64,000 bases of DNA. Origin: Pelargonium nanum. Its lineage: Eukaryota > Streptophyta > Magnoliopsida > Geraniales > Geraniaceae. Positions 25,824-37,006 of the stretch are shown here, piece after piece. How positions within the stretch are numbered: position 1 is the stretch's first letter; every line of letters begins with the position of its first letter. Position numbers and translations under genes: made by a program. The stretch spans positions 1 to 64,000 of the forward strand of contig JAYMTF010000017.1 of the NCBI GenBank assembly GCA_036897485.1. Direction: 5' to 3'. A model generated the notes under the pieces. The model was not told where the DNA came from and searched no databases. It saw only the letters and a program-made list of their open reading frames with translations.

Positions 25824-28579
25824 TAAGGGGCTTTTTGTTGGTATGTAACAAATCGAGCATTTAATAGTTTGATTTAATAAATTACCCGTGTATATATTAT
25901 TACTAAAAGAACATGCTCGGGAGTTCTCTTCTTGTGATTTGTATTAGTAAACAAAGTAAATTACATTTCTAAAGTCTTATCTTGGAAGCGGTTTTTGTAT
26001 ATTCAATTTAGCAGGTTTTGCTAGCTTAAAGTATTTTATACTACTCTTGTGAGTTTTAGAACTATATCATAGTTCGTCATCGGGTTATGCTACCAAAACA
26101 ATATTTCAAAATAAAAGAATTCTTTTAAATTAATAGTATAAGAACTCGTAATGAGAATACTATAGGATCTTGACATGAAGCAGGGGCCCTCGGACAATAA
26201 TGGTAGTTTAGTCACACTTTATCACTTCATTTTTTAGATATAAAGTTAGACATGCATCCGGTATAGGTAAAATATGACAAAAGGCACAGTAAATAAAAAA
26301 GAAACTTAGGTTATATTATATTGTGTAATTTAGGAAGCTGAATCAGATACAATATCAGGTCTGGTTAAACCGCACAAAAGAGGCACCTTTACTATTCTCA
26401 ATTCACTTTATTACTTTTTTCACATGTCTTTAATGACTTATATTCCCCATCTCAGTTAAATGTTTAATAAAGTCTATAAGCCTAATTTTGTTCTTTCTAA
26501 GTCCTTTTTTCTTTACAAGAAGTAATAGAGTAACCTAGAAAACTGATTAATTAAGAACCTGTATTCGAGTCTCCAGTATGCATATCAACAGGTGGTGTGA
26601 AAAGTCTTACTTTATACGCTCGAAAGTAACAGGCAAGTCCTTCATTTAAAATATCTAATTATGAAACCGTCATTTTTTGAAAAGGGAATCCCCCTTATTA
26701 TTAACAATTAAATTTCGAGATTACTTCAAGAGAAGAGCTAGTTGTAAACAAAAGTTTAAATAATGGAACGAGGCAAAGTATAATCTCTTTTCAAGCTACC
26801 TATCGAAACTTTTCATCTTCCTCTTTGCTAATTAAATTAGAGCTTAAGTAAATTCCAACAAGTACAAGTATTTAAGTAAAAACCTCGGTTATAAAAAGGG
26901 AAAAGTTCTCTTGATGTGATGAGGTTTTGGGGTCTGCCAGGATAAAAGATTCTGAAGTCTTTTTTTAGTTATCTTTTAAAAGGGATTCAATAGTAGTTTT
27001 CATTCAGTGCTACTTTTTCAATACGCAGGGCTTTGCCTTCCGGGCATGAAAATAATAAAGTAGATAAAAACCCTGTAAAATAGCACACAATAAGGACCTT
27101 ATCAGAAGGAGATTTAGTTGAGTTTTTTCTTTGTGTTACTACAAGGGCTAAAAATAAGTGTATAAAGTAAAAAGCTCTATTATTCATATTCAATACATTG
27201 ATTTGCGCCAGGTATGAAATCTGAGAGTGTACTAAACTTAAGTTAGGGAACAAAATTATCTAGTCTCGTCTTTTTAAATAGAAACAATGTATAAGAAAAA
27301 GAGGAACCTTATACAAGAAAGAATTTTGGACTTACCCTTAGCTAACAAAAAAGAGAGGCGCAACAAGGAAAGAAATCCTAGTAGACAAGAAAGCTGACGA
27401 TTCATATAGTAATAAAACCTCATAAGACGAGTGGGTCTGCTTAGAAAAAAGTAAGAAAAGGTAAGCCACCTAAAAACTGAATTATTGACAGATCTTACAA
27501 TCTATTAATGTAAATAAGATTGGATAATTTGTGTTCTATATTATACTGCTTACAAACGGGGAACTCCTAGTATAAGGAAAATTTAAAATATTTTTAAGGA
27601 TAATATAAAAACGCATTACCTATGTGCTTAGCTGATAGCACAAGAGCAGATTTCTTTTTAATGTTATATGTGTTTACTACCCTTTATATAATAAGGATTT
27701 CCCCTTAAGAACTTTGACATATTGAGTACTACTAGATTCTCTAGCCCTTTCTTATCTTATAAGATCCAGGATTACATCTTACATAATAGAGTTATTTGCA
27801 TATTCGTTTGTGGGCGGTGATTCTACACTCTTATTTGATATAATGTTAGCTTCTAGGAAGCAGTACTAACAATTAAAAAGGAGGGATATTTTGGAAACCT
27901 TTAATGAATAAATTAGAGTGTCTACTTGGCTTTTTGTGTAAGATAATGATCAGAATTACAAATAGTAGCATTCTAGCTCTTCTCTTTTTATTTATACGGC
28001 TTGATACTATCTCACCTTAAACCTTTGTTAGTAGTATAAAATTAAATAGAAAAAGGTCCACTAAATATTTAGTAGATCCAGAAAAAGTCTCCCTTTAAAG
28101 ATCTAGAGAGGACTGCCGAGAAATCTATTACCAGGCTATAGCCAGATTGCTTTATCCCTATTGGAGATTAATATTTTATACTCTAAAAAAACCCAGAAAC
28201 TTCCTGATTTAAATTCTATGATGTATTTGGATTCTCCTTCCTACTATAACTTATCAGGTAAACCTATGCCAGTACCTTATAATGGATTACTCATTTATGG
28301 CCTCTTCCCCGTGTGTATATATTGTTGTCTATTAAGGAGGATACTTCAATTCAATGTGTTTGAGTACGATAATTAAAAAACCTTGTTATTACATTTATTG
28401 CTTTTGGACTTAGGCATTAATAGAAACCTGCTTATATCCTAAAACTAACAGGAACTTTAAAAATCTAATCATAAAGAGAACCCCCCTTTAGGTAACTAGC
28501 TTACAAATGGCAAAACTAGTAATTTAGTAATTAGGATTTAGCTAATTCAATTTATTTTGAAAAAAAAAAGGGTAGGAGG
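25824..28579. other. AT-rich spacer, nothing recognised
   Basis: No gene or RNA is recognised. The only open frames are short ones near 27.0-27.25 kb (minus) and 28.16-28.38 kb (plus), with no family features. A tRNA-like word at 25690-25745 was judged too poorly paired to call. Confidence 0.5.
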
Positions 28580-28626
28580 GTGCTCCCAGTTAAGCTCGGT
28601 AAAACACAAGTATCAAAAATCCTAAA
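28580..28626 (+). pseudogene. Decayed 5' part of tRNA-Trp
   Basis: The run GTGCTCCCAGTTAAGCTCGG, then TAAAACACAAGTATCAAAAA, lines up with the 5' half of the complete trnW at 57464 (GCGCTTTTAGTTCAGCTTGG, then TAGAACGCGGGTATCCAAAA). It covers the acceptor strand, D-arm and anticodon region. The anticodon is damaged and no T-arm follows. It looks like an old truncated copy. Confidence 0.5.
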
Positions 28627-31600
28627 AAGCTCGCTAGATTATCCACTCAATCAGGTGTTACAATAGTTAATGAATTCCCCTCTTTAGCAATAGTAGTTCT
28701 AAGGTATAACTCGAAAAAGCAAGTAAATTTCAAAGATTTTTCTATTTAATATCAGAGGTTCGTATTGAGTTAGACTATATTTTGTTTCGACTCTATATCT
28801 ATGCACTAATCTTTTTTCGAGAATTGACACACAGGATCTGACCGAGGAACCTGTAAACTAAAAATTATAAGTACTAACTTAAATATTAGATATGGGGTAA
28901 CCCGGATATTAAAGATGTTGACCGATCTTTTCTGAACCTTTGGCATTCAATAGCATTTTTTGTTCAAAGAACGAGCCTTTCAAGCACAGTCCTGAAACTT
29001 CTTGAACAGAAAATGAGGAATAATATTAGTACTCTTAGTCAGTTTTTTCCTTTTCTGATAAAAAAAGAGGAATAGAGATTCTTGAAGCATTAGCTTTGGA
29101 ATGAGAACTCTAAGAATCCTAGTTTAAGATAAGTAAAGTGTAAGAACCTAATTCTGTTTATACAGAAAGATAGAAAGAGCAAGTAGAATGGAGTATCTCA
29201 TTTGTATGCCTAAGTGTGTAGAAGCAAGTCTTTTTCTGTTCTGTGTTATTTGTATTGCTTGAATATCTACTAATGAATAATATTCAAAAACGCGGTTTCG
29301 AAACGAATTATACTCAAGTACTTTCTTCCTTTTAACTTTAAAAAAGGAATGTTCGGGAGAACGGCTGAGAGCAAAAGTAAAATCCCCTACAGATTCTAAG
29401 GAATATAGTACTTTAGAAAAGGTAGGACTCCGCTGTTGGGTTTTTTGTTGATCCTATTCTTCTTGCTTTGAATTTATAGGAGGTTGGGACGACACGAAGA
29501 CAGTTAGTCAATAAGGTTAAGTAATTGGATCCAACCGGTGAACCTTAATATCTTTTTTGGATACTTATGTGAATAAGCTAAAGGATAAAGAGAATGAGAT
29601 CGAACAAATATTTTGTACTACTCTAAAATGGGTATCTCAATTAACCATATACCTAGAAATATAGGATAGATCTTGGCAGTATTTTTTTCATAATTTAGCA
29701 ATTCCATGAATATCCCAGTAAACAAATTAGAACTCAGCTGATAATTCAATTTTCTTTTACAATTCCTTTTTAATTACATAAATAAAACAGGCTTTTTACT
29801 GTTAATCTACTTGAAAGTGGAACTCCCCTTCGATTTTCGTACTACTTACTTCTCTAGACTTTTTACAAGCATTAAGGAATAATTTCTCTTTAGAATCTTT
29901 ACCCTTTTTTTATCTACTTAATTTTAATTAGGCTACGCCTACTTTCTCTTCTTCATGCTCTTCTCTGCAGCCTAATAAAATTCTGTGACATCCAACCTAA
30001 ACTACCCACATGCAAGTGTCCCTTTACACTAATTAAAAAACCAATGAGTCTCGTATATAAATCGCGGGTTTAAACCTTATTCTTTGTTAGGCATTGAGCA
30101 TACAGGGGCTCCCGAACGGTAGAGGGTTTTAGTGTATATCCAAACTTATCAAGAAAAGAAGACTTAAGGAAACAAAACTAATTAAGGAGGTATCCTAAAA
30201 GCATTTTGTAGTTGAGTGGAAAACTAGGCCCAATATTATTAATTTACTAGTAGTCCGTGTAAGAATATGTCCTCTTTTTCTGACTGCTTTCCGTTCCCAT
30301 TCACTCTTCAATTACAAATGGTAAAGCATAGTAACTATCTATTTCTTAAAAAAGTAAGCTATATAATGTAAGATTTGAAAGACGAAGGTAATTTTAGTAA
30401 AGTTGCGGAAAGCCTTGCCAAATAAAGAAGCTCGTGGATCGACTACGGGTTTGATGTACTATAATCGTAGAGTGGGCAATAAAAAACTACAGGTATTGTT
30501 CTCTTATTTAATTAAGTGGGGTACAATTACATATTCACAAGTGTAGAGTTGCTTTCGGTAAGGTAAATGGCTTTTTAGTCTTAATAAAGGGGTCCGGAGA
30601 TCCCTACTTTAATATAGATAGCAGTGGAATCACAGAAGAATAGTTATAATGTAATAGTTTAGGTGGGGCTGCTTACCAACAACCAATAGAGTTTGAGTAC
30701 TACTTAACCAGTCCTAGAATAGGTTTCTTGTTAGGAATTACTTTTATTTTAAATTTATATCTGCGAGGTTTTATAATATTTTTGTATTTTGTATATCCCT
30801 TTTTAATCGCAAGTTATTCCAAAGATTGGTTACTTTTTAAAGATTAAGGGATACGTAATGCTTAAACGACTTTAAAAAGGCACTTAAATTTACTAGGTTT
30901 AGTGGGTCTCTCTTTTCTTTAATTAGCTATTAGACTGTACGGGTTCGGTAGATATCTCATCTAATTTAGGTCCAAAAGGTCAAAGAGCAAGGGGCTCCTA
31001 AACTTTATAACCTAGTGTATTAAAAATGAAAAGTAAACCTATAAAAACCAAAGTATATTACGAGTAACGTTTAAAAGAGCAAGTTAATAATGTACTGCTC
31101 TGCCCCTACTTTAATTATGATCTAGCTAAATTAACTAAAATCTAGGTATATAAAGTTAATATTTTATTCCTTTTACTAAAAAGGTGTCCGTATATGAGTA
31201 ATAGTGGTTAGGAGGGATTTTTCTTGACAAGCGGCGGACCAGAAAGTTTTATAAAAAAGAGATGAATATTTAGCTACCTTTACACACAGGGAGTATAGCA
31301 GCCAATTCTAGGTTTAGGCTCGATAGTAAGACACAGCGTAGATGTTTTTTCGTAGGGTTAAAAGTTTCCCCGTTTTCGTTGGTAAGTCATTCTCAAAATC
31401 AGAATTGTATTTCTTATCCAAAAACTCTCCATAAAAGAAGAAATGTCTCGAACTCATAGATAGAAAATCCTAATTCGAAAAATTACTTGGGTAAAAGGGT
31501 TTTATTAAATTCTTAACACTTATTTCAGACCTCGCCCTATAAACTTAGCGATACTTAAAATACTAAATAATAATCTACCCAAAATGAATTGGGGTGATCC

Positions 31601-31990
31601 GGTTGTTATGCTTGTTTCTATAATTTGGAGTCCCTTAGTCTTCATTAGGAGCAGTTATTACTACTAAAATTGCTACACATATGTGTACTAGACCGAACCT
31701 CTTTAGAAATGCTTGCCGAAAATACACAGGATAAAAAAACTTATAGTATGCTTGAGATCGGGCATTCCTCTCAATAAAAAGTAATGAAAAGCCCTTAAAT
31801 AGAGTAAAAAAAGTCTTGGAATAGTATAACCTGAGTAAAAGTTCTAGTAATACTGAATAAGAATTTTGTTTCTTATACAAAATCATAAATTATTTTTATT
31901 ATTAACTTTCGTCCTTTAATTATTTATAGTATATTTATTATAATTGATCCTAGATCTAAGTGCAAGACTAAGTCCTACTCTCTTATTTTT
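28627..31990. other. AT-rich spacer up to the plasmid insertion
   Basis: No gene is recognised. The open frame 31635-31886 on the minus strand (83 codons) has no recognisable features. Base composition changes visibly at about 31.95-32.0 kb, where the plasmid-derived block begins. No terminal inverted repeat of the plasmid was found by eye at this edge. Confidence 0.5.
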
Positions 31991-32022
31991 CCAAGGATGC
32001 TTCGGCGAGCGCTTACCAAATA

Positions 32023-34869
32023 ATGTCTTATTTCTTATTAGACGTGACTCTTGCTGAGAGGACCAATTTATTACCCTCTAAAGAAAGTGACCCCGAAATT
32101 CGGGATCTTTATCTATTTATTCAAGAAGAGCTGACCTCCCACTTGCAGAAATACCTTAACCAGAACTTATTCGATAGAGTAAAACCACATCTTACTCGAA
32201 AACTTATAAAATCAATTTATATGCCATTATTATATGGAAAAACTTTCAAAACCACCCTTGACGATTTGAATCAAAAATTGGGTGGTATTCTTGATTATTT
32301 GGAGTGTCAAAAGGTAACTGAAGAATGCTTTCGGTTTTGGAATGATAGGTATAAGAACATGAGCACTCTCATCCAATTATTGAATGAAATCGGTTGGGCC
32401 GTATCTCTACTGAGAAGACCTGTCGTATATAAGACCCCTTATTTCACCACTTCTCAACGATACATGCAAAAAGGTAAGATCGAACTTTCCGTTCAGGAAA
32501 CGAAGCATAAACGGCGAAAAAGGGTCTCGATGACCTATGACAAGGACGCTAATGATGAAAGAAAAACAGGGACATCAACTTTCGTGAATTTTATCCATCA
32601 AAAAGACGCTTATATCGCCACAAGACTGGTTGAAATGTTTGCTGATATACAGCGTGCTCCCATATATACCATCCATGATTGTTTCCTAACCCCGGCCGCT
32701 TATTCCCCCGGGCTATCGTCTCTTTATACCCGTGTCTTCTATGAGATGGGAGCCCCTCTCTTACTGATCAATAAATTCATATTTGACAATATTATCCGAC
32801 ACACAAAAAGCTATCAAGATCAAAAGCTCTTAGATCCTAAGGCTTTCCAGCAGTTAGAGGAAAAGATAGTCCATTCCAAGATATCCGAGACAGATTTTCT
32901 CGGTTACTTTGCTGAACTTCCCGCTGAAGAGAAGGTACGAAAATCCCTAAAAGCGAAAAGCACAAAAATCTACAAAAACTATAATGAATTTGTTGCCTCT
33001 ACTGTAAACAGTAACAAGGAATTACCTTTAAGTGAAGTACAAGCAGAGGAACTCAAGAATCTTCAGGGGGATGATCAGGTGTTTCGACATCACATCTTCA
33101 AGTGGGAGGCTTTTCAACTTCGCTTGCTTGGAAAAACGAAACTCGATGACAGAACTCCCGCTAAGGGAAATCTTTCTATTCATTATTATAGTACTATGAC
33201 TGGGGCGAACCCTAAGACGGTTAGCCCTAGAGTTACTGTTTCTCACGGTGGATGGGCATCTCTCTTCCAAAAGAGACCTCACGGGCGACCTTTGTCTAGG
33301 TGTTACTCTTCATCTCATTCTCCGACGGAACTTGAAACAAGCTATCTTAAGCAAGTTGACGAAGCTCTCAATCTCAATCTAGAAGACGGAGCTATACGTC
33401 CTTATCCTACAAAAATAATTGCTGAAAGAGCGATCAGTCCACCCGTGAATGTTCACCGTATTTGCATACTCACCGTTTTAGCTATGGATCTTTGTAATAC
33501 TAGTATCTACCCAAACTTAGAACGTGGTTATGCTAAAATGACCCTAGGACTGACTCTCCTCAAAGATAATGACGATGAATTTACCTTTACCCCGTGTAAA
33601 GCTATCCCACTCACTTCGATTGCCGGAGATCTGAGACCAAAAGCGGAAATCTTTGTTGATTTAAGAAAAATCTTTTCTGACGTAGAATCAAGATATGAGG
33701 GGAAAGCGATCATTAAAATGCAAGTTCTAGCTTTCTCTAAGGAGGCGGCCACCACTGATTATCTTCATCGCACCCCTATCGCTTTTAGGCTTTCCCAAAT
33801 GAAAGGTACGATGAAAGAGCTTCTTGCTTTTTCTTCTGATCCTTTGAAATGGGGGGGTATTTCAAGTAAACCAATAGCTCTGCCAATTTCAACTAAACCT
33901 GAAACGAAAGCGAGCCGTACTTACTCTAAACTTATTCCTCGACGTCAGACCAAAAAGGCCAAATCTCTCGCTTCGTTCTTTGTCGCTGACTTCGAAACTT
34001 TGCTCCGTGTCGGTGAGGATGGCATGAAGTATCACGTACCCTATGCTGCGGGCCTGTTAGAAGTAACCCCTTCTCAAGCCCTAAATAAAAGTCGGGTTGA
34101 ATCTTTTTATTCTGAAAAGGAAAAAGATTCTAAGTTTGAACATAGAAGCGAGCGAATGCTCCTAGCCTTTATCCGACGACTCGTCGCCTTATCCAAAATA
34201 TCCAAAAAGCATCTTAAAGTTTACTTTCACAATGCATCCCGATTTGACAGTATTCTCTTGCTTAGGCCGCTTCTTCAGCGTTGCGACTATTTAACTGTTA
34301 AAACAATCACTAGGAATAATGTCTTGTATGAAATCAGAATCTACGATAACAATTCCAAAGCAAAACGCAAAAAATTATTATTCATAGTTAGGGATTCCCT
34401 TCATTTGCTGAATAGCAATCTTCAAGATTTAGCTTGCAAAATATGTCCTGAGCTTGGAGGTAAATTGGGGGTACAACACTCGAAAGTTCGCGTTTCGAAT
34501 CTACGCAAAAATCAAGAGTTCTATTTAGCCTACATGCGTCAAGATATCTTTCTCCTGGGATCTATCATGCAAAAATTTCAAAAGTTAATTTATGATCACT
34601 ATCAAGAAGATGTGACCGATAGTATCACCGCTTCGTCTTTATCACTCAAAATCTTTCGAACTAAGTATTATGATGATATCAGGCACCCCATTTATATCCC
34701 TAACAAAAACGTCGACGAGTTCATTAGAAAGGCATTCTACGGTGGGCACACGGATGTCTATTGTCATTATGGCGAGGATCTTTATTACTACGACGTGAAC
34801 TCTTTGTATCCTTCGATTATGCGAGATATCGAGCTGCCTGGGGCCCCCCTAAATGGGTATCAGATCTAA
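32023..34869 (+). CDS. Fused phage-type RNA polymerase C-terminus / family B DNA polymerase (plasmid type)
   Basis: An uninterrupted frame of 948 codons. Residues about 57-75 (LTRKLIKSIYMPLLYGKT) match motif B of T7/mitochondrial-type RNA polymerases. Residues 189-220 (NFIHQKDA, then YTIHDCF with H218-D219) match the motif C region around the catalytic Asp of the HDS signature. The N-terminal half of a normal RNA polymerase does not precede it. From about residue 650 the frame is a DNA polymerase: exo I FVADFET (D656, E658), exo II HNASRFD (N737, D742), exo III YMRQD (Y837, D841), and polymerase motif A YYDVNSLYPS (D924 to S931). The region between (about 300-640) is where plasmid polymerases carry the terminal protein used for protein priming; I cannot identify motifs in it. 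ATG 32023 is the first Met after a composition change. Part of the broken element described at 32023-36309. In known plasmids the two polymerases are separate genes. Confidence 0.8.
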   Translation: MSYFLLDVTLAERTNLLPSKESDPEIRDLYLFIQEELTSHLQKYLNQNLFDRVKPHLTRKLIKSIYMPLLYGKTFKTTLDDLNQKLGGILDYLECQKVTEECFRFWNDRYKNMSTLIQLLNEIGWAVSLLRRPVVYKTPYFTTSQRYMQKGKIELSVQETKHKRRKRVSMTYDKDANDERKTGTSTFVNFIHQKDAYIATRLVEMFADIQRAPIYTIHDCFLTPAAYSPGLSSLYTRVFYEMGAPLLLINKFIFDNIIRHTKSYQDQKLLDPKAFQQLEEKIVHSKISETDFLGYFAELPAEEKVRKSLKAKSTKIYKNYNEFVASTVNSNKELPLSEVQAEELKNLQGDDQVFRHHIFKWEAFQLRLLGKTKLDDRTPAKGNLSIHYYSTMTGANPKTVSPRVTVSHGGWASLFQKRPHGRPLSRCYSSSHSPTELETSYLKQVDEALNLNLEDGAIRPYPTKIIAERAISPPVNVHRICILTVLAMDLCNTSIYPNLERGYAKMTLGLTLLKDNDDEFTFTPCKAIPLTSIAGDLRPKAEIFVDLRKIFSDVESRYEGKAIIKMQVLAFSKEAATTDYLHRTPIAFRLSQMKGTMKELLAFSSDPLKWGGISSKPIALPISTKPETKASRTYSKLIPRRQTKKAKSLASFFVADFETLLRVGEDGMKYHVPYAAGLLEVTPSQALNKSRVESFYSEKEKDSKFEHRSERMLLAFIRRLVALSKISKKHLKVYFHNASRFDSILLLRPLLQRCDYLTVKTITRNNVLYEIRIYDNNSKAKRKKLLFIVRDSLHLLNSNLQDLACKICPELGGKLGVQHSKVRVSNLRKNQEFYLAYMRQDIFLLGSIMQKFQKLIYDHYQEDVTDSITASSLSLKIFRTKYYDDIRHPIYIPNKNVDEFIRKAFYGGHTDVYCHYGEDLYYYDVNSLYPSIMRDIELPGAPLNGYQI

Positions 34870-34996
34870 AGGGTAGAAAGCTCGAAGAATTATTCGGCTT
34901 CATCGAATGTATCATTATATGTCCTAAACATATAAATAAGCCCTTCTTGCCTTATCGTCAAAAAAAGGAACACAGTCTTCAATTTCCAGTTGGATA

Positions 34997-36160
34997 TTGG
35001 AGCGGGGTCTATTATTCGGAAGAACTGAAATTTGCGAAAACTCTCGGCTATCAAATAATTCCACTCTCGGGAAATTTAAGCTCGAACATAGGATTAGCTT
35101 TGGTTTCTTCGATGCCCCAAAAGCTTATCAAATCGTCGATCATGATAACTACGTCTTCACTAAGTTTGCTGGCCCTGGGAAAAAGGTTTTGGATGACAAC
35201 TGGTTTGAAAAACAATTTATAGATAGAGATCGAATCACCAAAAAGGAATTTACGAATCCTTTTCGTGTTGATCTTACAAAATACAAAATTTTTAGTCAGA
35301 CAAGCATACTCACCTTAAAATCAAATTTAAATACTAAACGTACGAGTATTGAGAGAGATGTATGTTACATCGATTCGAGCGGGACTACGCACAAAAAGCG
35401 ACTGCCTTTCAACACTGTACCTATAGAGGTATTCGACATCACCGTATCTATTCCCGATTGGGCTGCAAACGCCCTCGTTTCATTTCCTTATGGAACCGAG
35501 AAAAAACCTTGTTCAGAACAAGAAATCGTCCTTGACTTTCGTTCAGTTGTACAAGCTACCGGTCTGCCTCAAGACGAAGAGCTCCCTGTTCAAGCAAGCT
35601 TACCTATTGAAGAGCTCAATAAAGACCTTACTCGAGAGGAGAACCCCTCTCAAGAAAAAGCTCAAGAACAAGCTCAAACTTCCATTGGGGATACCCTAAG
35701 GAAAGAATCCGAGAAATACGAATTTAAAGAATCGTTTCTACGGGATTTTGGTTATACAGAAGATGATTTCAATCTCTATAATAATAAGGATCCTAGTGAT
35801 TCCAGTCAGAGCGATTCAGATAGTGATTTCACTGATCCTAGTGATTCAAGCGATCAGGATTCAAGTGAGACTCCTAAAAGCTGCTCACAGGATAATTCCT
35901 CTGTTAAGAAAGAGACTCCAGTAAACTTGCCAAGCACTTTACAAAAAGAAGAAACTCCTCCTACAGAGAATGATCGACTGAAAACGGAGGCTCAAATTAC
36001 TCAGCAGGAACCTGAATCTACAAGATGGCATAAATATTATGAGCCCGAGTTATTAACTCCCGAGTTATTAATTCGTCACTTTGAAGAAATTCGTGCGCTC
36101 AACAGGAGGATCGTAGAGAAAAAAAGCCTTTTTATGATAAAACGAAACAAGAAGCTGTAA
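34997..36160 (+). pseudogene. Plasmid DNA polymerase C-terminal segment with acidic Ser/Asp tail
   Basis: An open segment of the same element. Near its start LGKFKLEH and FFDAPKAYQIVD followed by VFTKFAGPGKK resemble the C-terminal part of mitochondrial-plasmid DNA polymerases. After about residue 170 it becomes low-complexity: Glu/Gln-rich (EKAQEQAQ), then Asp/Ser-rich (DPSDSSQSDSDSDFTDPSDS). A small charged segment rich in Glu, Lys and Gln continues to about 36309. There is no convincing ATG start, and it is part of a broken gene rather than a free-standing one. Long acidic tails are not typical of these polymerases, so the tail may be plasmid-specific. Confidence 0.65.
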
Positions 36161-36534
36161 GCGAAAGACAAACACAAACACAAAGTTATAGGGGAGAATT
36201 AGCTGATAAGGATCAACAGGAATACTTTATGAATCTTCATAAATCGTATTTAGAGGAAGAGAAGAACCAGGAATTCAACAAGCAGGGAGAAGAGAAGAAA
36301 ACCCGATAGCTAATCAGCGGCCTATCTAGAAATAGCCTCCAACTTATAAAGGGAAAGAACCAGCAACCAACACCAATAACACAAATGGTTTTAGTTGGTG
36401 GAAATACATGTATTCCTACAAATAGAGTTGTTAATCATTCATGTTACAAAGTTCATAGTGAGAAACCCCAGAAAGATTACTGTTAAGATAACTAGACGTA
36501 CGAATCAAACTAAGTCTCTATAAATAAAGGCCCG

Positions 36535-36566
36535 TATAGAGTAACAGGTCTAATTCCTGCTCTATA
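36535..36566 (+). promoter_or_regulatory. Acceptor/T-arm-like hairpin
   Basis: TATAGAG and CTCTATA pair perfectly over 7 bp. After a 3-nt bulge, CAGG and CCTG pair over 4 bp around the 7-nt loop TCTAATT. The shape copies the stacked acceptor and T-arm half of a tRNA without D- and anticodon arms. A role as a processing signal (t-element) is inferred from plant mitochondria, where tRNA-like hairpins set mRNA ends. Confidence 0.4.
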
Positions 36567-36670
36567 AATTGAAGGTCCTATATACATCATATACTCAATC
36601 GAGAAAGATCATAAATCGTTATGTACTAATCAAGTTTCCTGGAAAATAGAGAAGAGCTTATAATGCTCTC

Positions 36671-36688
36671 CCCGGCCCTATTACCGGG
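36671..36688 (+). other. GC hairpin
   Basis: CCCGG-CCCTATTA-CCGGG, a perfect 5-bp GC stem with an 8-nt loop, within the hairpin cluster upstream of ORF143. Confidence 0.4.
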
Positions 36689-36782
36689 TTGTGTTAGAAT
36701 CCTACATAGGAACGATTATGGAAATCGATCTAGAAACTCTGACCTTGACCTTTGAGATAGAAGGGGCATTGACCCCATTTAG

Positions 36783-36808
36783 GTAGCTAAGAGTTCGTAC
36801 TCTGCTAC
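36783..36808 (+). other. Perfect 10-bp hairpin with 2-nt bulge
   Basis: GTAGC-(TA)-AGAGT-TCGT-ACTCT-GCTAC folds with ten perfect pairs and a four-base loop. It lies about 200 bp before ORF143. The direction and purpose are unknown. It may stabilise an RNA end or be part of a larger structured RNA. Confidence 0.5.
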
Positions 36809-37006
36809 GTATCAGGATCCGCGATTCTTCCTTTCGTAGCAATTTCTAATGGGGCCCTGACTCAAGGGAAGCCCTTATTAATGAATAAATTCAATCCTAT
36901 ATTTAAGCAATGCGACATGTCCTAAACCTTACCATGATCCATAAAACCTTTTCGAACCCACCTTTCATTAAAATGCCATTTTTCTTATAATAAGTATATA
37001 CATACC

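Larger units (their letters stand above)
32023..36309 (+). mobile_element. Relic of a mitochondrial linear plasmid (RNA polymerase + DNA polymerase genes)
   Basis: A block whose coding sequence and base composition stand apart from the AT-rich spacer. In order it holds the C-terminal motifs of a phage-type RNA polymerase (about 32.2-32.8 kb), a terminal-protein-like or linker region (about 32.9-33.9 kb), the 3'-5' exonuclease and first polymerase motif of a protein-primed family B DNA polymerase (about 33.9-34.85 kb), the polymerase C-terminal part (about 34.9-35.5 kb) and a Ser/Asp- and Glu-rich tail (about 35.5-36.3 kb). Mitochondrial linear plasmids (invertrons) of plants and fungi encode exactly these two enzymes and are known to integrate into mtDNA. 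The element is broken, with roughly three breaks, and is best treated as a fossil. The long first frame remains open, so the insertion is probably not very old. Confidence 0.85.
36310..37006 (+). other. Structured spacer before ORF143
   Basis: Less AT-rich than the general spacer. It holds a tiny ATG frame (36385-36486, 33 codons, not recognised) and several clean hairpins, listed separately. No protein or RNA family was recognised, and RNase P RNA and 5S rRNA signatures were looked for and not seen. Because its composition continues that of the plasmid relic and the ORFs after it, it may belong to the same inserted block. Confidence 0.4.

Noticed and set aside
33028-33755. Two minus-strand frames inside the polymerase ORF
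   Set aside because: They overlap the long plus-strand frame with recognised motifs and have none of their own.
36596-36612. GAGAAAGATC as an RNase P RNA P4-like word
   Set aside because: It differs from the GAGGAAAGTC consensus, and the partner ACAGAA region of P4 was not found.
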